Shown here: piece by piece, positions 63,890 to 64,000 of the stretch
Layout of the letters: each line of letters opens with the position of its first letter
How positions within the stretch are numbered: the stretch's first letter is position 1
Origin: Cokeromyces recurvatus
Taxonomy: Eukaryota > Mucoromycota > Mucoromycetes > Mucorales > Mucoraceae
Reading direction: 5' to 3'
NCBI RefSeq assembly: GCF_025118155.1
Contig: NW_026251412.1
Location: 248,001 to 312,000, forward strand
Length of the DNA stretch: 64,000 nucleotides
The notes under the pieces: model-generated
What the model saw: only the letters and a program-made list of their open reading frames with translations
Database searches by the model: none
Told to the model about the DNA's origin: nothing
Translations under genes and position numbers: made by a program

Positions 63890-64000
63890 GATGCTCTTAG
63901 AGCATAAATTTTGTTAGACAACTATTATATGTATATACTTTAATAATATGTATGGAAAAAAAAAGAAAGAAAGAAATTTAGAAAGAATGTAAAAAGAAAA
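63890..64000. promoter_or_regulatory. 5' flank of the Prm10-like gene
   Basis: Window end. The first bases hold the palindrome ATGCTC-TTA-GAGCAT; the rest is A/T-rich with no coding frame. Confidence 0.4.

Overview
The window looks like nuclear DNA of an early-diverging filamentous fungus, most probably a Mucoromycota/Mucorales species. Reasons: strongly AT-rich intergenic DNA; many short GT-AG introns (about 50-110 nt) in nearly every gene; fungal-type orthologues (Scc2, CCR4 with a polyglutamine/LRR N-terminus, Rsc9-like ARID protein, Dpb2, Fmp27/BLTP2, Prm10-type ThrE exporter, HOY1-like homeodomain protein); and transposase and LINE C-terminal sequences of the type I associate with Mucorales genomes. 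The species cannot be named from sequence reading alone.

Layout. 1-6057: 3' part of the cohesin loader SCC2/Mis4/NIPBL (+), its 5' end outside the window. 6427-6498: tRNA-Thr(AGU) (-). 6500-11400: a mobile-DNA island with a 15-bp-arm palindrome, degenerate tandem repeats and two broken transposase genes facing each other: a (+) copy with only the N-terminal half, and a (-) copy with N-terminal exons joined to the C-terminal half and carrying a frameshift. 13122-14401: phosphopantothenate-cysteine ligase (+), convergent with the CCR4 deadenylase (-). 18419: small CsbD-like stress protein (+) with a perfect TGACGTCA site upstream. 18899-21380: Rsc9/ARID2-like chromatin remodeller subunit (-). 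21778-24053: unknown protein gene (-) whose 5' end abuts a 5'-truncated LINE fragment with a 57-A tail (24086-24747). 25175-27454: DNA polymerase epsilon subunit B (-). 27569-36503: giant FMP27/BLTP2 lipid-transfer protein (-). 36760-37990: homeodomain regulator (-). 39388-41875: RECQL1-type helicase (+). 42302-43946: tail-anchored coiled-coil protein with a CC1-box-like motif (+). 44221-47368: Tcp11/Sok1 family protein (-). 47705-48977: ketohexokinase-like sugar kinase (+). 49303: small acidic ORF (+). 49868-51003: proteasome alpha5 (-). 51923-52668: COQ10 (-). 53446-55873: alpha-arrestin (+). 56436-56890: small Rcf2-N-like membrane protein (+). 57785-58165: remnant coding sequence (-). 59371-60858: EEP-fold phosphodiesterase (+). 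61160-63889: Prm10/ThrE-like transporter (-).

Most genes are unrelated housekeeping functions (cohesin loading, DNA replication and repair, chromatin, mRNA decay, CoA and ubiquinone biology, proteolysis, lipid transfer), not an operon-like system. The items most worth following are the membrane-anchored CC1-box coiled-coil protein (a candidate dynein adaptor), a RecQ helicase with a replaced tryptophan in its aromatic loop, an intron built almost entirely as an A-tract/T-tract hairpin, an animal-like ketohexokinase, and the transposon and LINE wreckage next to a tRNA gene and a truncated gene. For most multi-exon genes I derived exon joins by hand and checked that phases close; these are stated in each entry.
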